NCBI GenBank assembly: GCA_948472955.1 | Contig: CAOKVW010000006.1 | Span: 1-37,932 of the forward strand | DNA from: an uncultured Clostridium sp. | GTDB taxonomy: Bacteria; Bacillota; Clostridia; TANB77; CAG-508 | Reading direction: 5' to 3' | Length of the DNA stretch: 37,932 bases | Shown: positions 8,713-15,912 of the stretch, one piece after another | Numbering within the stretch: the stretch's first letter is position 1 | How the letters are laid out: each line of letters opens with the position of its first letter | Made by a program: the position numbers and the translations under genes | The notes under the pieces: model-generated | Told to the model about the DNA's origin: nothing | Seen by the model: only the letters and a program-made list of their open reading frames with translations | The model's database searches: none

Positions 8713-9612
8713 TTATTTTTGAGCAATCATCAAAACAACCAGTCCCACCATAGCCAAAATTACTCCTAATGTAATTCTCAACCAATTCTTTTTAAATGCT
8801 AATTCTTTAAACACACAAATTCCAAAAAATATAGTAAAAATCGTATTTAACTGTACAATTGTATAAGCAATAGAGCCTTGAATATACTTGTAAGCAGTAA
8901 TAAAAAAGTAGGTAGCAAAATAATATACAACTCCTGCCAATATAGCCAAAGAATTATCTTTTGACACAAGTTTTCCTATTTTTTTCATGCTTTTATCTTG
9001 GATGACAATATAAATCAAACAGGTTATTAGCATAAAAACAGCAGAATACAATTGTTGTTCATAAATCAAATTAGCATCTGATGTATATTTTCTCATCAGG
9101 GCATTTACTCCATAAAACAAAGCAGAAATCAAAGCATATACAATTCCTTTTTTATCAAATGCTTCTCCCTCTTTTTCATTTCTAATAGTAAGTAACATAG
9201 CAGATGAAAAAATAGCTATTATTGCCAAAAATAGAAAATATATTTTAGTAGTAGATGCTTCTCCAAAAATGAAAAAGATTAATAAAGCTCCAATTGGCCC
9301 CTGAAAATTCTTCCATTGATTCGACCTTGACATTCCAATTTTATCGATGGCAATGACTAGGGAAATAGAAGCCACCATAGAAAGCACACCAGCTATTGCT
9401 GCATATATTAGTAATGGATTGGTTAAATCTAGTTGATATCCTTTTATAGCATATATCCAACAAATTAAAATCGAAGAAATCACAAATCCTATTGACATAT
9501 ATAAGGTATAATATTTTGGTTTTTGATTCGATAATTTTCTTGGAATGATATACAGTGTATGAAAAATAGAAGACACAATCGCGAGTGTATATCCTAATAT
9601 TAAATTTTGCAT
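8713..9612 (-). CDS. EamA/DMT-superfamily transporter
   Basis: A 299-residue integral membrane protein with about ten hydrophobic segments arranged as two repeats of five, the layout of drug/metabolite exporters of the EamA family. The substrate cannot be read from the sequence. I start at ATG 9612, downstream of AGGGGGG; an upstream in-frame TTG is less likely. It follows the Na/Pi symporter gene by 12 bases and is probably cotranscribed. Its stop lies about 30 bases before the P-loop-less kinase start. Confidence 0.85.
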   Translation of the reverse strand: MQNLILGYTLAIVSSIFHTLYIIPRKLSNQKPKYYTLYMSIGFVISSILICWIYAIKGYQLDLTNPLLIYAAIAGVLSMVASISLVIAIDKIGMSRSNQWKNFQGPIGALLIFFIFGEASTTKIYFLFLAIIAIFSSAMLLTIRNEKEGEAFDKKGIVYALISALFYGVNALMRKYTSDANLIYEQQLYSAVFMLITCLIYIVIQDKSMKKIGKLVSKDNSLAILAGVVYYFATYFFITAYKYIQGSIAYTIVQLNTIFTIFFGICVFKELAFKKNWLRITLGVILAMVGLVVLMIAQK

Positions 9613-9624
9613 AACCAATCCCCC

Positions 9625-11409
9625 CTAATTTGCATACTTAAAACAACATTCATTTAAATCATCCTTTAACAATTCTCTTTGTGTTTCATAAATATTTTTA
9701 AAATATTCTTGTTTCGTGACAAAATTTTCATTTGTCATATAATTCATCGTAGCAATTGACACATTGGAGCAATGGTCAATTATCTTTTCACAAATTGTCA
9801 AAAGTTCTATAAAAGCAATACCACTTTCCACATAACACTTTTTCTCTTTTAATCTTTGAATATGTAAATTTTTATATTTTTCTTTTTGAATCTCTGCAAA
9901 CTCTTTCATTGCCTCAATTTTTACAATTAGTCTCAAATCTTTTTCCTGAAAAGCTTGTATGGTAGTCAAAATACAATCCCCTGTTATTCGAGAGATTTTC
10001 TTAAACTCCTCTTGTGCTTCTTCCGAAATTTTAATATTTTTGTCATGCATCTCTTCCACTGTTTCAGAGAATCGATAAGCATAATCTCCTATTATTTCAA
10101 ATTCAGACTGGATATTAAGTAGAGCATTCACCGTTATATTTTCTTGTTCTGACAAATCTAAGCTTCCAATCCCCACTAAAAATTCTGTTATCACTTGTTC
10201 CATTCGATTGATTGCCTTTTCTCTTTCTGCAATTTTATCCAGTTTCTTCCTTTGGAAATCATTTAATAATTTTACTGATTTTCTAAAATTCTTTTCTGCT
10301 ATTTCACCCATTTTTTCTATTACATCTGTACTATTCATAATTGCTATATTAGGCAAGTTTATCACTCTAGCATCTAATCTGTTTAAAACAGATAAATAAT
10401 CGCTTTCGTCTTCCTCATCGTCATCTGTTGTCTTAGTATCTCGAATGGTCATTAGTGTCAATTTTTCAATCCAATTAATAAACGGGAACAATACAATAGT
10501 TGACACAACATTGAAAATGGTGTGGAAATTAGCAATTTGTCCCATATCTATCGTATCTTGCCAAAATGGAAACCCTATCATATATTGATAAGTATAAATA
10601 AATATCAAAAATACAATAGTGCCTATTAGATTGAAATACAGATGAACAGCTGATGCTCTCTTAGCATTTTTAGTGCCTCCTATACTAGCAAAGATAGAGG
10701 TAACACAAGTTCCAATATTTTGTCCTAATATAACTGGAATAGTGGTAGCATAAGTGACAATTCCTGTGGTGGATAGGGCTTGTACAATTCCTACCGTGGC
10801 TGCTGAACTTTGTACAATAGCAGTAATCAAAGCTCCTGCTAAAACTCCTAAAATAGGATTTGACAATTTGGATAATATTTCGGTTAAAATCGGTAATTCA
10901 CTAAACCCACTGGCTATGTCTATCATACTAATCATTCCTGTAAATAGCAAACCAACTCCTGTTATCATTTCTCCTATGTTGTTTTTCTTTTTGTCTGTTG
11001 CTATTCCCATTATTAAAATTCCTATCAACAAAAAGATAGGTGCTAATACAGCTGGCGTAAATAAAGATAACCAACTACCACCATCCATATTAGTCAATCT
11101 TAAAATCTGTGATGTAATGGTAGTTCCTATGTTAGCTCCCATGATAATAGGAATCGCATTTTTCAATTTTAAAATTTCAGAATTCACTAGCCCCACTACG
11201 ATAACGGTTGTGGCTGATGAACTTTGGGTCGCTACTGTAATTAAGATTCCTACCAATAAAGCTTTAAAGACGTTATCGGTAGCAGATACTAAAACTTGTT
11301 CTAGTTTTCCTCCTGATAGTTTTTTTAAATTGGTACTTAGGATTTTCATTCCATAAATTAAGAGTGCTAATCCACCTAATAATTTGATAATTGATATTAG
11401 TATGTTCAA
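9625..11409 (-). CDS. Na+/phosphate symporter family protein with PhoU-like tail
   Basis: A protein of about 594 residues. The N-terminal half (to about residue 320) is membrane-embedded and contains the two signature repeats TQSSSATT and VQSSAATV that bind sodium and phosphate in the NptA/YjbB (PNaS) family. The C-terminal about 220 residues are helical and charged, like the PhoU domain often fused to these transporters. It likely imports or exports inorganic phosphate. GAGGTG stands six bases before a TTG at 11409; the GTG at 11418 is itself part of that ribosome binding site, so I prefer the TTG. It heads a two-gene unit with the EamA transporter. Confidence 0.9.
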   Translation of the reverse strand: MNILISIIKLLGGLALLIYGMKILSTNLKKLSGGKLEQVLVSATDNVFKALLVGILITVATQSSSATTVIVVGLVNSEILKLKNAIPIIMGANIGTTITSQILRLTNMDGGSWLSLFTPAVLAPIFLLIGILIMGIATDKKKNNIGEMITGVGLLFTGMISMIDIASGFSELPILTEILSKLSNPILGVLAGALITAIVQSSAATVGIVQALSTTGIVTYATTIPVILGQNIGTCVTSIFASIGGTKNAKRASAVHLYFNLIGTIVFLIFIYTYQYMIGFPFWQDTIDMGQIANFHTIFNVVSTIVLFPFINWIEKLTLMTIRDTKTTDDDEEDESDYLSVLNRLDARVINLPNIAIMNSTDVIEKMGEIAEKNFRKSVKLLNDFQRKKLDKIAEREKAINRMEQVITEFLVGIGSLDLSEQENITVNALLNIQSEFEIIGDYAYRFSETVEEMHDKNIKISEEAQEEFKKISRITGDCILTTIQAFQEKDLRLIVKIEAMKEFAEIQKEKYKNLHIQRLKEKKCYVESGIAFIELLTICEKIIDHCSNVSIATMNYMTNENFVTKQEYFKNIYETQRELLKDDLNECCFKYAN

Positions 11410-11472
11410 TGGTTTCACCTCAAATGATTCGTATTTCTTCTTAAACTGATTTTGTCTTTTGTATGCCTCTTA

Positions 11473-11997
11473 TTATTCCTCTATGTTTTCTTTGGTTCCT
11501 TCTTTATTTTTTATTAAGGCAATCATAGCTGAAATTAATTGTGAAACTGATTGTACGGCTCCTATATATGCCATAACAACAATGTTATAAATTGCCCAAC
11601 CTAATCCTGCGATTGCTGTTGTAATTCGAATCACTTTTACATTATCTTGCCATAATCCATAAGTATAAATAAGGGTAACAACAATAGGAATTACACTCCA
11701 CATGTTTTGCCAACTCATAATTCCAGAAACAATAGCTACTATTTCAAAAATCAATAATATGATAAGTGATGGCTTTTTGTCTTTTTTCTTATAATAATAA
11801 AAGACAATACATCTTATTACATTTATGATAGATACCACTGCTCCTGTGATAGCATTTAATAAAAAATATTGTATCGTTACCACAATATTAGCAAATACCA
11901 TACACATAACAATTTTTTCTTTGGTTTTAAATTGAACGGAAATTACTGTAAGTATTAATACGATAACTCCACAAATTTGTGCTAAAATAAATGACAT
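11473..11997 (-). CDS. YgjV-like (Imp-YgjV) inner membrane protein
   Basis: A 174-residue protein with five or six hydrophobic segments. The opening ILAQICGVIVLILTVISVQF followed by KTKEKIVMCM, and the later WAIYNIVVMAYIGA, are typical of the YgjV family of small membrane proteins, whose function is unknown. It starts at ATG 11997 with AAAGGAG upstream and ends 60 bases before the phosphate symporter, so the genes may share a transcript. Confidence 0.75.
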   Translation of the reverse strand: MSFILAQICGVIVLILTVISVQFKTKEKIVMCMVFANIVVTIQYFLLNAITGAVVSIINVIRCIVFYYYKKKDKKPSLIILLIFEIVAIVSGIMSWQNMWSVIPIVVTLIYTYGLWQDNVKVIRITTAIAGLGWAIYNIVVMAYIGAVQSVSQLISAMIALIKNKEGTKENIEE

Positions 11998-12137
11998 TTA
12001 AATTTCTCCTTTATTTTTTTACTTGTTCATTATAACATTTCTTAAAAAAATTTTCATCTCTTTTTCTATTTTTTTATGACAAAAATGATAATCTCTTAAA
12101 CAATGTTGAATCGAATCCAAAATTTATTCATAAACAT

Positions 12138-12167
12138 TCATATTTTCTTTAAAATGGGACATACTAT
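12138..12167 (+). promoter_or_regulatory. Sigma-E-like sporulation promoter of the cotF-like gene
   Basis: TCATATT (12138-12144) matches the -35 pattern of Bacillus sigma-E (KMATATT) at every position. A 15-base spacer leads to CATACTAT (12160-12167), one mismatch from CATACAMT. The site lies 12 bases upstream of the GGGAGG ribosome binding site, so the leader is very short. Mother-cell expression fits a coat protein. Confidence 0.65.
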
Positions 12168-12192
12168 TTCATATATATAGGGAGGTAATTTT

Positions 12193-12747
12193 ATGAAATT
12201 AACAATATGTGAATTAAGTTATTTAAATGAATTAATAACAAGCTGTGTCAATACCATTACTTGTATGTCTTTATTTCGCAATCAAGTAACAGACGAAGAA
12301 TTAAAATCTTTGTTAAATACTCATTTTCCTATTCATGTGGAGGACTATAACAGAAAAGTAGAATTTGTAAAAAATGTTGATTCAGCCACTGGGAAATTAA
12401 ATGTGCCTCAATTAAATACATCTATTTTTACAGAAGATGTAAATGAGACAAAACCAGCAGAACCTATCACAGTTAATACAAATGTGACTAAGCTAACCGA
12501 TAGAGAAATTGCGTTGTCCTATTTTCTAACTTTAAAAAGAGCTGGCAAGGAATATGCCATTGCTTCTATGGAAGTTACGAATCCTAATCTAAGACAATTT
12601 TTAAAAGATGCTTACACGATGAGTTGTAACCATTCTTTTGAGGTGTATGAATGGATGGCTAAAAATAATTATTATCCAATCATTGTCACAACCGCAGAAC
12701 AAACAGGAAATATTGCTAGTATCTATAACACGATTCCATTAAATTAA
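12193..12747 (+). CDS. CotF-family spore coat protein
   Basis: A 184-residue protein with the coat F fold. A helical N-terminus (about 1-60) is followed by a Thr/Asn/Pro-rich linker, and a C-terminal coat F domain (about 97-170) reads DREIALSYFLTLKRAGKEYA, then NPNLRQFLKDAYTM and HSFEVYEWMAKNNYYP. CotF-like proteins are ferritin-like helical coat proteins made in the mother cell during sporulation. Start ATG 12193 has GGGAGG eight bases upstream and a sigma-E-like promoter. This is one of the two clear sporulation markers of the window. Confidence 0.85.
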   Translation: MKLTICELSYLNELITSCVNTITCMSLFRNQVTDEELKSLLNTHFPIHVEDYNRKVEFVKNVDSATGKLNVPQLNTSIFTEDVNETKPAEPITVNTNVTKLTDREIALSYFLTLKRAGKEYAIASMEVTNPNLRQFLKDAYTMSCNHSFEVYEWMAKNNYYPIIVTTAEQTGNIASIYNTIPLN

Positions 12748-12762
12748 GAATCATATAAGAAC

Positions 12763-12793
12763 AAAAGGTTAGAACTTAAATTTCTAGCCTTTT
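12763..12793. terminator. Bidirectional terminator between cotF-like and GIY-YIG genes
   Basis: AAAAGGTTAGAA pairs with TTTCTAGCCTTTT across a short A/T loop, giving an 11-12 bp stem with T-rich ends on both strands. It overlaps the end of the convergent GIY-YIG gene. Confidence 0.7.
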
Positions 12794-13081
12794 ATATTTA
12801 TCACACTCTAATTTTTCGTTCCAAAACTCCTCTAAATTATTTTTAACAATCAGCTGTTCCTTTTGAGCCTTTGTCAGCTTTTTAATTCGATACTCTAACT
12901 TAGAAGCCAACACTCTGTTCTCCGTCTGCCATACACCTTCTAGTTTTTTAGCCGTATGGCTATACGTATATTTGGCACAATTCACTTTACTAAAATGTTC
13001 CTCCATCCTGTGTTCTACATTCGTGGTAATGCCTGTGTAGATAGAGTTATCTTCACATCTTAGCATATAAATATAATACAT
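12776..13081 (-). CDS. GIY-YIG nuclease superfamily protein (UPF0213/YhbQ type)
   Basis: A 101-residue protein that is almost entirely one GIY-YIG domain: YYIYMLRCEDNSIYTGITTN gives the Y-Y and Y-T-G pair, the conserved arginine is in VEHRMEEH, and the C-terminal KLEYRIKKLTKAQK helix matches the UPF0213/YhbQ group. These small proteins are structure-specific endonucleases of uncertain role in DNA repair. I start at ATG 13081 with AAGGAG seven bases upstream; the longer frame to 13117 runs into the repeat at 13108. Confidence 0.88.
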   Translation of the reverse strand: MYYIYMLRCEDNSIYTGITTNVEHRMEEHFSKVNCAKYTYSHTAKKLEGVWQTENRVLASKLEYRIKKLTKAQKEQLIVKNNLEEFWNEKLECDKYKRLEI

Positions 13082-13107
13082 AAATCTCCTTCTTTCTTTT
13101 TCAATAA

Positions 13108-13166
13108 CCTGTCCCAAAAGTAGCCAAAAGGGGTATAGTGGGGACTGTCCCAGAACACACCAAAAT
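13108..13166. repeat. Dispersed CCTGTCCC / GGGACTGTCCC element, copy 1
   Basis: About 58 bases starting CCTGTCCCAAAAGTAGCC, continuing AAAAGGGGTATAGTGG and GGACTGTCCCAGAACACACC. The same sequence with two or three changes recurs at 14188-14256, so the rRNA methyltransferase gene is bracketed by direct copies. Related modules occur at 32032-32224 and 34278-34389. The embedded GGGACTGTCCC is palindromic. Confidence 0.85.
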
Positions 13167-13171
13167 CGCCA

Positions 13172-14104
13172 TCACAATTTTTTAATTTTCGCAATGAAAA
13201 AGCCTTCGTAAAATTCATTGGGACATACGCATAATGTACCTTGTATTTTAGTTGGAAGAAGCGGAAGCTGATTCATACCTTCGAATTGAATTGGTACGAT
13301 TTCTGCATTTCCTTGCTTTAGTATTTTTCGAAGAATCTCTTCATTTTCATTAGTTAAAATAGAACAAGTGGAATACACCATTTCTTTTCCTTGTTTTAAT
13401 AAGTTCATTGCTTTTTTTAATAATGCTGTTTGTGATTCTACTGATTTTTTAATCAATTGAAGGGTAAAGTTTTTTTCTAATCTATCGTTCTGTTTATGAC
13501 TTTCCCCACATAATTGAATCGTCCCACTTCCACTGCATGGTGCATCTAACAAAATTCGGTCAAACGAAAAAAAATTATCTATTTTTCTAGCATCTTGTGT
13601 CATGACATAGGCGTTTGCACCTTGTTTTTGCAAATTATATTGCAAACGTTCTGCTCGAATTTTGTTCATTTCACATGCAGTAACATTGGCTTTATTATTA
13701 GTGATTGCTGCTATTTGGGTTGTTTTTCCTCCTGGTGCAGCTGTCATATCTAATATGTCCTCCCCTTCTTTTGGCTGTAAAACAATGGGTGGCAACATAG
13801 AAGATAAACTTTGTAAATAGATTTTCCCCTCTTGGTAGATTTCCCAATTTCTAATTTCTTTTTCTTCAACATTTTTTAAGATAAATGCTTCTTTGCTCCA
13901 TACTACTGTTTCATATTCTACTTTTTTCTTTTCCAAAATAGTTTTGATTTCGTCGACTCCACTTTTTAAGGTATTGACACGAAAAGTAGTATTTCTCTTA
14001 GTTTGATACCCTTGTAAGATTTTTTCTGTCACTTGTTTTCCATATTGTCCTTCTAGCATTTCTTTTAAAAATGAAGGTATCTGCCCTATTTTGTTTAAAT
14101 CCAT
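13172..14104 (-). CDS. RsmB/NOP-family 16S rRNA (cytosine-5) methyltransferase
   Basis: A 310-residue SAM-dependent RNA m5C methyltransferase. The SAM-binding loop is DMTAAPGGKTTQIAA (about residues 115-129). The two cysteines of the family are seen in LLDAPCSGSGTIQ and in VYSTCSILTNENEE. The protein is shorter than RsmF with its C-terminal PUA-like part, so it resembles the compact Firmicute proteins of the NOL1/NOP2/Sun group. The likely substrate is ribosomal RNA. The start at 14104 has a GGAG 13 bases upstream, slightly far, plus a GAAAG nearer the ATG. It is isolated between two copies of the dispersed repeat. Confidence 0.9.
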   Translation of the reverse strand: MDLNKIGQIPSFLKEMLEGQYGKQVTEKILQGYQTKRNTTFRVNTLKSGVDEIKTILEKKKVEYETVVWSKEAFILKNVEEKEIRNWEIYQEGKIYLQSLSSMLPPIVLQPKEGEDILDMTAAPGGKTTQIAAITNNKANVTACEMNKIRAERLQYNLQKQGANAYVMTQDARKIDNFFSFDRILLDAPCSGSGTIQLCGESHKQNDRLEKNFTLQLIKKSVESQTALLKKAMNLLKQGKEMVYSTCSILTNENEEILRKILKQGNAEIVPIQFEGMNQLPLLPTKIQGTLCVCPNEFYEGFFIAKIKKL

Positions 14105-14187
14105 CTTCTTTCAAGTTCTCCTTTTTTCTTCTTTTATTCATTTAATAGTTGCAAATTTTCAACCTATTAGTACTAAAAAAGTAAAGA

Positions 14188-14256
14188 CCTGTCCCAAAAG
14201 TAGCCAAAAAGGGTATAGTGGGGACTGTCCCAGAACGCACCAAAACGCACCAAAAA
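14188..14256. repeat. Dispersed CCTGTCCC / GGGACTGTCCC element, copy 2
   Basis: Same module as 13108-13166 in the same orientation. It ends with a duplicated ten-base unit CGCACCAAAA where copy 1 has a single ACACCAAAA, a sign of local slippage or separate insertion. Confidence 0.85.
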
Positions 14257-14270
14257 TGAACCACCTTTAT

Positions 14271-14669
14271 TTATTTACGAATCATTTTATATAATTGGGT
14301 ATTGACTCCCAAGCTTATCATGGCAAAAATAAATAAACAAATGATTACATATATCAATTCTAATTTAAGTAATAAAAGTGAAAATAATAAACTAATTATC
14401 GTTTCTCCTATTCTTCTTGATAATTGTAAATAAGAAATTGCTTTTTGTTGCTCATGTGTCTCAGTATTTTTTAATAATACATCAGTTGCATACACCTCAA
14501 TTGGGTCCCTTATGGCTAAAATCAAATCAAACCCAATTGTCATTAATAAAAATTTAATGATAATAGCAGACTGGAAATAACTTCCTACTAGGATGCAAAT
14601 AAATGCTAACATTCCTATACTTGGTAATAATAAATTTATTTTATTTTTTAGCTTTCCATATAATATCAT
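14271..14669 (-). pseudogene. C-terminal fragment of an MFS-type transporter
   Basis: A 132-residue frame with four hydrophobic segments. The sequence around LILAIRDPIEVYATDVLLKN and QQKAISYLQLSRRIGETI is like the last third of major facilitator transporters, but the first eight helices are absent. A stop codon lies just upstream in frame, there is no ribosome binding site before the ATG at 14669, and a dispersed repeat abuts its 3' end. I read it as a decaying remnant left by a deletion, although a short expressed membrane protein cannot be excluded. Confidence 0.55.
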
Positions 14670-14729
14670 ACTTATCTATATTTCGCAAACATTTTAAGTT
14701 GATAGGTTTGAAAAAAGCTTCTTTTCTTA

Positions 14730-14758
14730 TTGCACTTTTTTTCTTTTTTCTATATAAT
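14730..14758 (+). promoter_or_regulatory. SigA-type promoter for the DUF1064-kinase operon
   Basis: TTGCAC (14730-14735), a 17-base T-rich spacer and a perfect TATAAT (14753-14758) precede the ATG at 14789 by about 30 bases. Confidence 0.65.
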
Positions 14759-14788
14759 ATTACAAAATAATACAAGGGGTGTCTTGAA

Positions 14789-15139
14789 ATGGAGCATTGG
14801 ACAGTTGATGATTATAAAAATTTCACGAATGGAAATATTAGAAAGAGTAAATATAGAGCTAATAAAGTTTCAATTGATGGTCATACTTTTGATAGTCAGA
14901 AGGAAGCGGATTATTATTGCGAATTAAAGCTAAGATTACAAGGAAATGAAATTAACGGTTTTTGTCTACAACCCACTTTTATTTTAGCACCAAAATTAAA
15001 ATACAAGGCTGATTTTATTGTTTTCCATAAAGATAATTCGACTGAAATCATAGATGTGAAAGGGGTTAGGACAAAAGAATATATTGCTAAGAAAAAAGTT
15101 TTTGAGGATAAATTTAATTTGAAAATAACAGAAATTTAA
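14789..15139 (+). CDS. DUF1064 (phage-type PD-(D/E)XK nuclease-like) protein
   Basis: A 116-residue protein matching the DUF1064 pattern throughout: SKYRANKVSIDGHTFDSQKE at the start, then EADYYCELKLRL, LQPTFILAPK, YKADFIVFHKD and EIIDVKGVRTKEY. DUF1064 proteins are common in phages and integrated elements. The spaced acidic residues and lysine (E..., D in ADF, D-V-K) fit a PD-(D/E)XK nuclease core, which is an inference from the family. The start has AAGGGGTG upstream. The P-loop kinase gene follows after 35 bases, so both probably come from a former phage or mobile segment. Confidence 0.85.
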   Translation: MEHWTVDDYKNFTNGNIRKSKYRANKVSIDGHTFDSQKEADYYCELKLRLQGNEINGFCLQPTFILAPKLKYKADFIVFHKDNSTEIIDVKGVRTKEYIAKKKVFEDKFNLKITEI

Positions 15140-15174
15140 CAAATAAATGAATCAGAAAGAAAGGAATTTTAAGA

Positions 15175-15739
15175 ATGGAAAAATTGAAACACATCATCAT
15201 AGCTGGTATATCAAGAGGTCGGAAAATCAACAATTTGTCATGGTCTTTCCCAAAAGATTCATTACAATCATATTCCACTTGACCCTATTATATGGGGTTT
15301 TCAAAAAAATTTTCCTGAAATAGGTATCACTCATGCAGATACCATTATAAATGTGAGTAAAAAATTAGCTCCTTTTATCAATACAATGATAGAAGATGAA
15401 GAACAACTATTATTATTAGATACTTATCATCTTGTACCAGAAGATTATATGAAATTTATCAACACCAATAAATGTGCTATTTTCTTTGTTGGTTATCCTG
15501 ATATATCTCCTCAAGAAAAGTTGAAAGAAATGAGAACTTTTGATAAAAGAGAAGAAAATAAAATTTTAACAGATAGCCAATTGTTAAAAAAATTAGAAAG
15601 ACATATTGATGAAAGTATTTACTTGGAAAAAGAATGTAAAAAATATCATCTGCCTTTTATTAATACTAGTTATGAAAGAGATAAAGTAATTAACAATTCT
15701 ATTGATGAAATAAGTAATTATATTCTAAAGCAATCCTAA
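15175..15739 (+). CDS. Small P-loop nucleotide-kinase-like protein, interrupted by a +1 shift at a CGG codon
   Basis: From ATG 15175 (AAAGGA nine bases upstream) the frame reads MEKLKHIIIAGISRGRK and stops after about 35 codons. Skipping one C at 15220 gives AGISRGGKSTICHGLSQKI, a clean Walker A (G....GKST), and the frame then runs to TAA at 15739, about 188 residues. Later features are LDPIIWGF, LLLLDTYHLVPEDY (acidic strand) and a C-terminal helical part ending EISNYILKQS. It resembles adenylate-kinase-fold proteins, but I cannot name a substrate. The lesion is the same type as in uvrB and vanW: an in-frame CGG directly before a glycine codon. The 3' end overlaps the left arm of a large inverted repeat. 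Confidence 0.8.
15214..15230 (+). other. Putative +1 recoding site in the P-loop kinase gene
   Basis: The zero frame reads AGA GGT CGG AAA ATC. Skipping C15220 gives AGA GGT GGA AAA TCA, i.e. R-G-G-K-S, the Walker A motif. AGAGG, an SD-like sequence, ends one base before the CGG codon. Confidence 0.6.
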
Positions 15740-15908
15740 AAAATAATTTAAAATGGTTTGAATTGACATTCATTGCGTTAGAAATTCTTAATTGATTTTA
15801 GGGAAATCGTTCACGCTTGACGTGAAAGGGTGCCCTAAAATCAGTTTAGAATTTATGCAAAAATGAATGGAACGAAAACCATTTTAAATTATTTTTTAGG
15901 ATTGCTTT
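15727..15908. repeat. Long nested inverted repeat (33-bp perfect arms)
   Basis: The arms 15727-15759 and 15876-15908 are perfect inverted copies of 33 bases. Inside are further pairs: ATTCAT with ATGAAT, TGATTTTAGGG with CCCTAAAATCA, and at the centre TTCACG-cttga-CGTGAA. The whole 182 bases can fold into one long cruciform or hairpin. The left arm includes the last codons of the kinase gene and the right arm ends five bases before the ligase stop, so it may also end both convergent transcripts. It looks like a MITE-type or other palindromic element. Confidence 0.85.
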
Positions 15909-15912
15909 TTTA

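Noticed and set aside
10754..11356. A 200-residue open frame on the plus strand
   Set aside because: It lies wholly opposite the Na/phosphate symporter coding sequence, is Ile/Pro/Thr-rich as expected for an antisense shadow, and has no ribosome binding site.
14271..14669. A CGG-type recoding event explaining the short MFS gene
   Set aside because: There is no CGG upstream in frame, and the missing N-terminal two thirds are not encoded in the space available.
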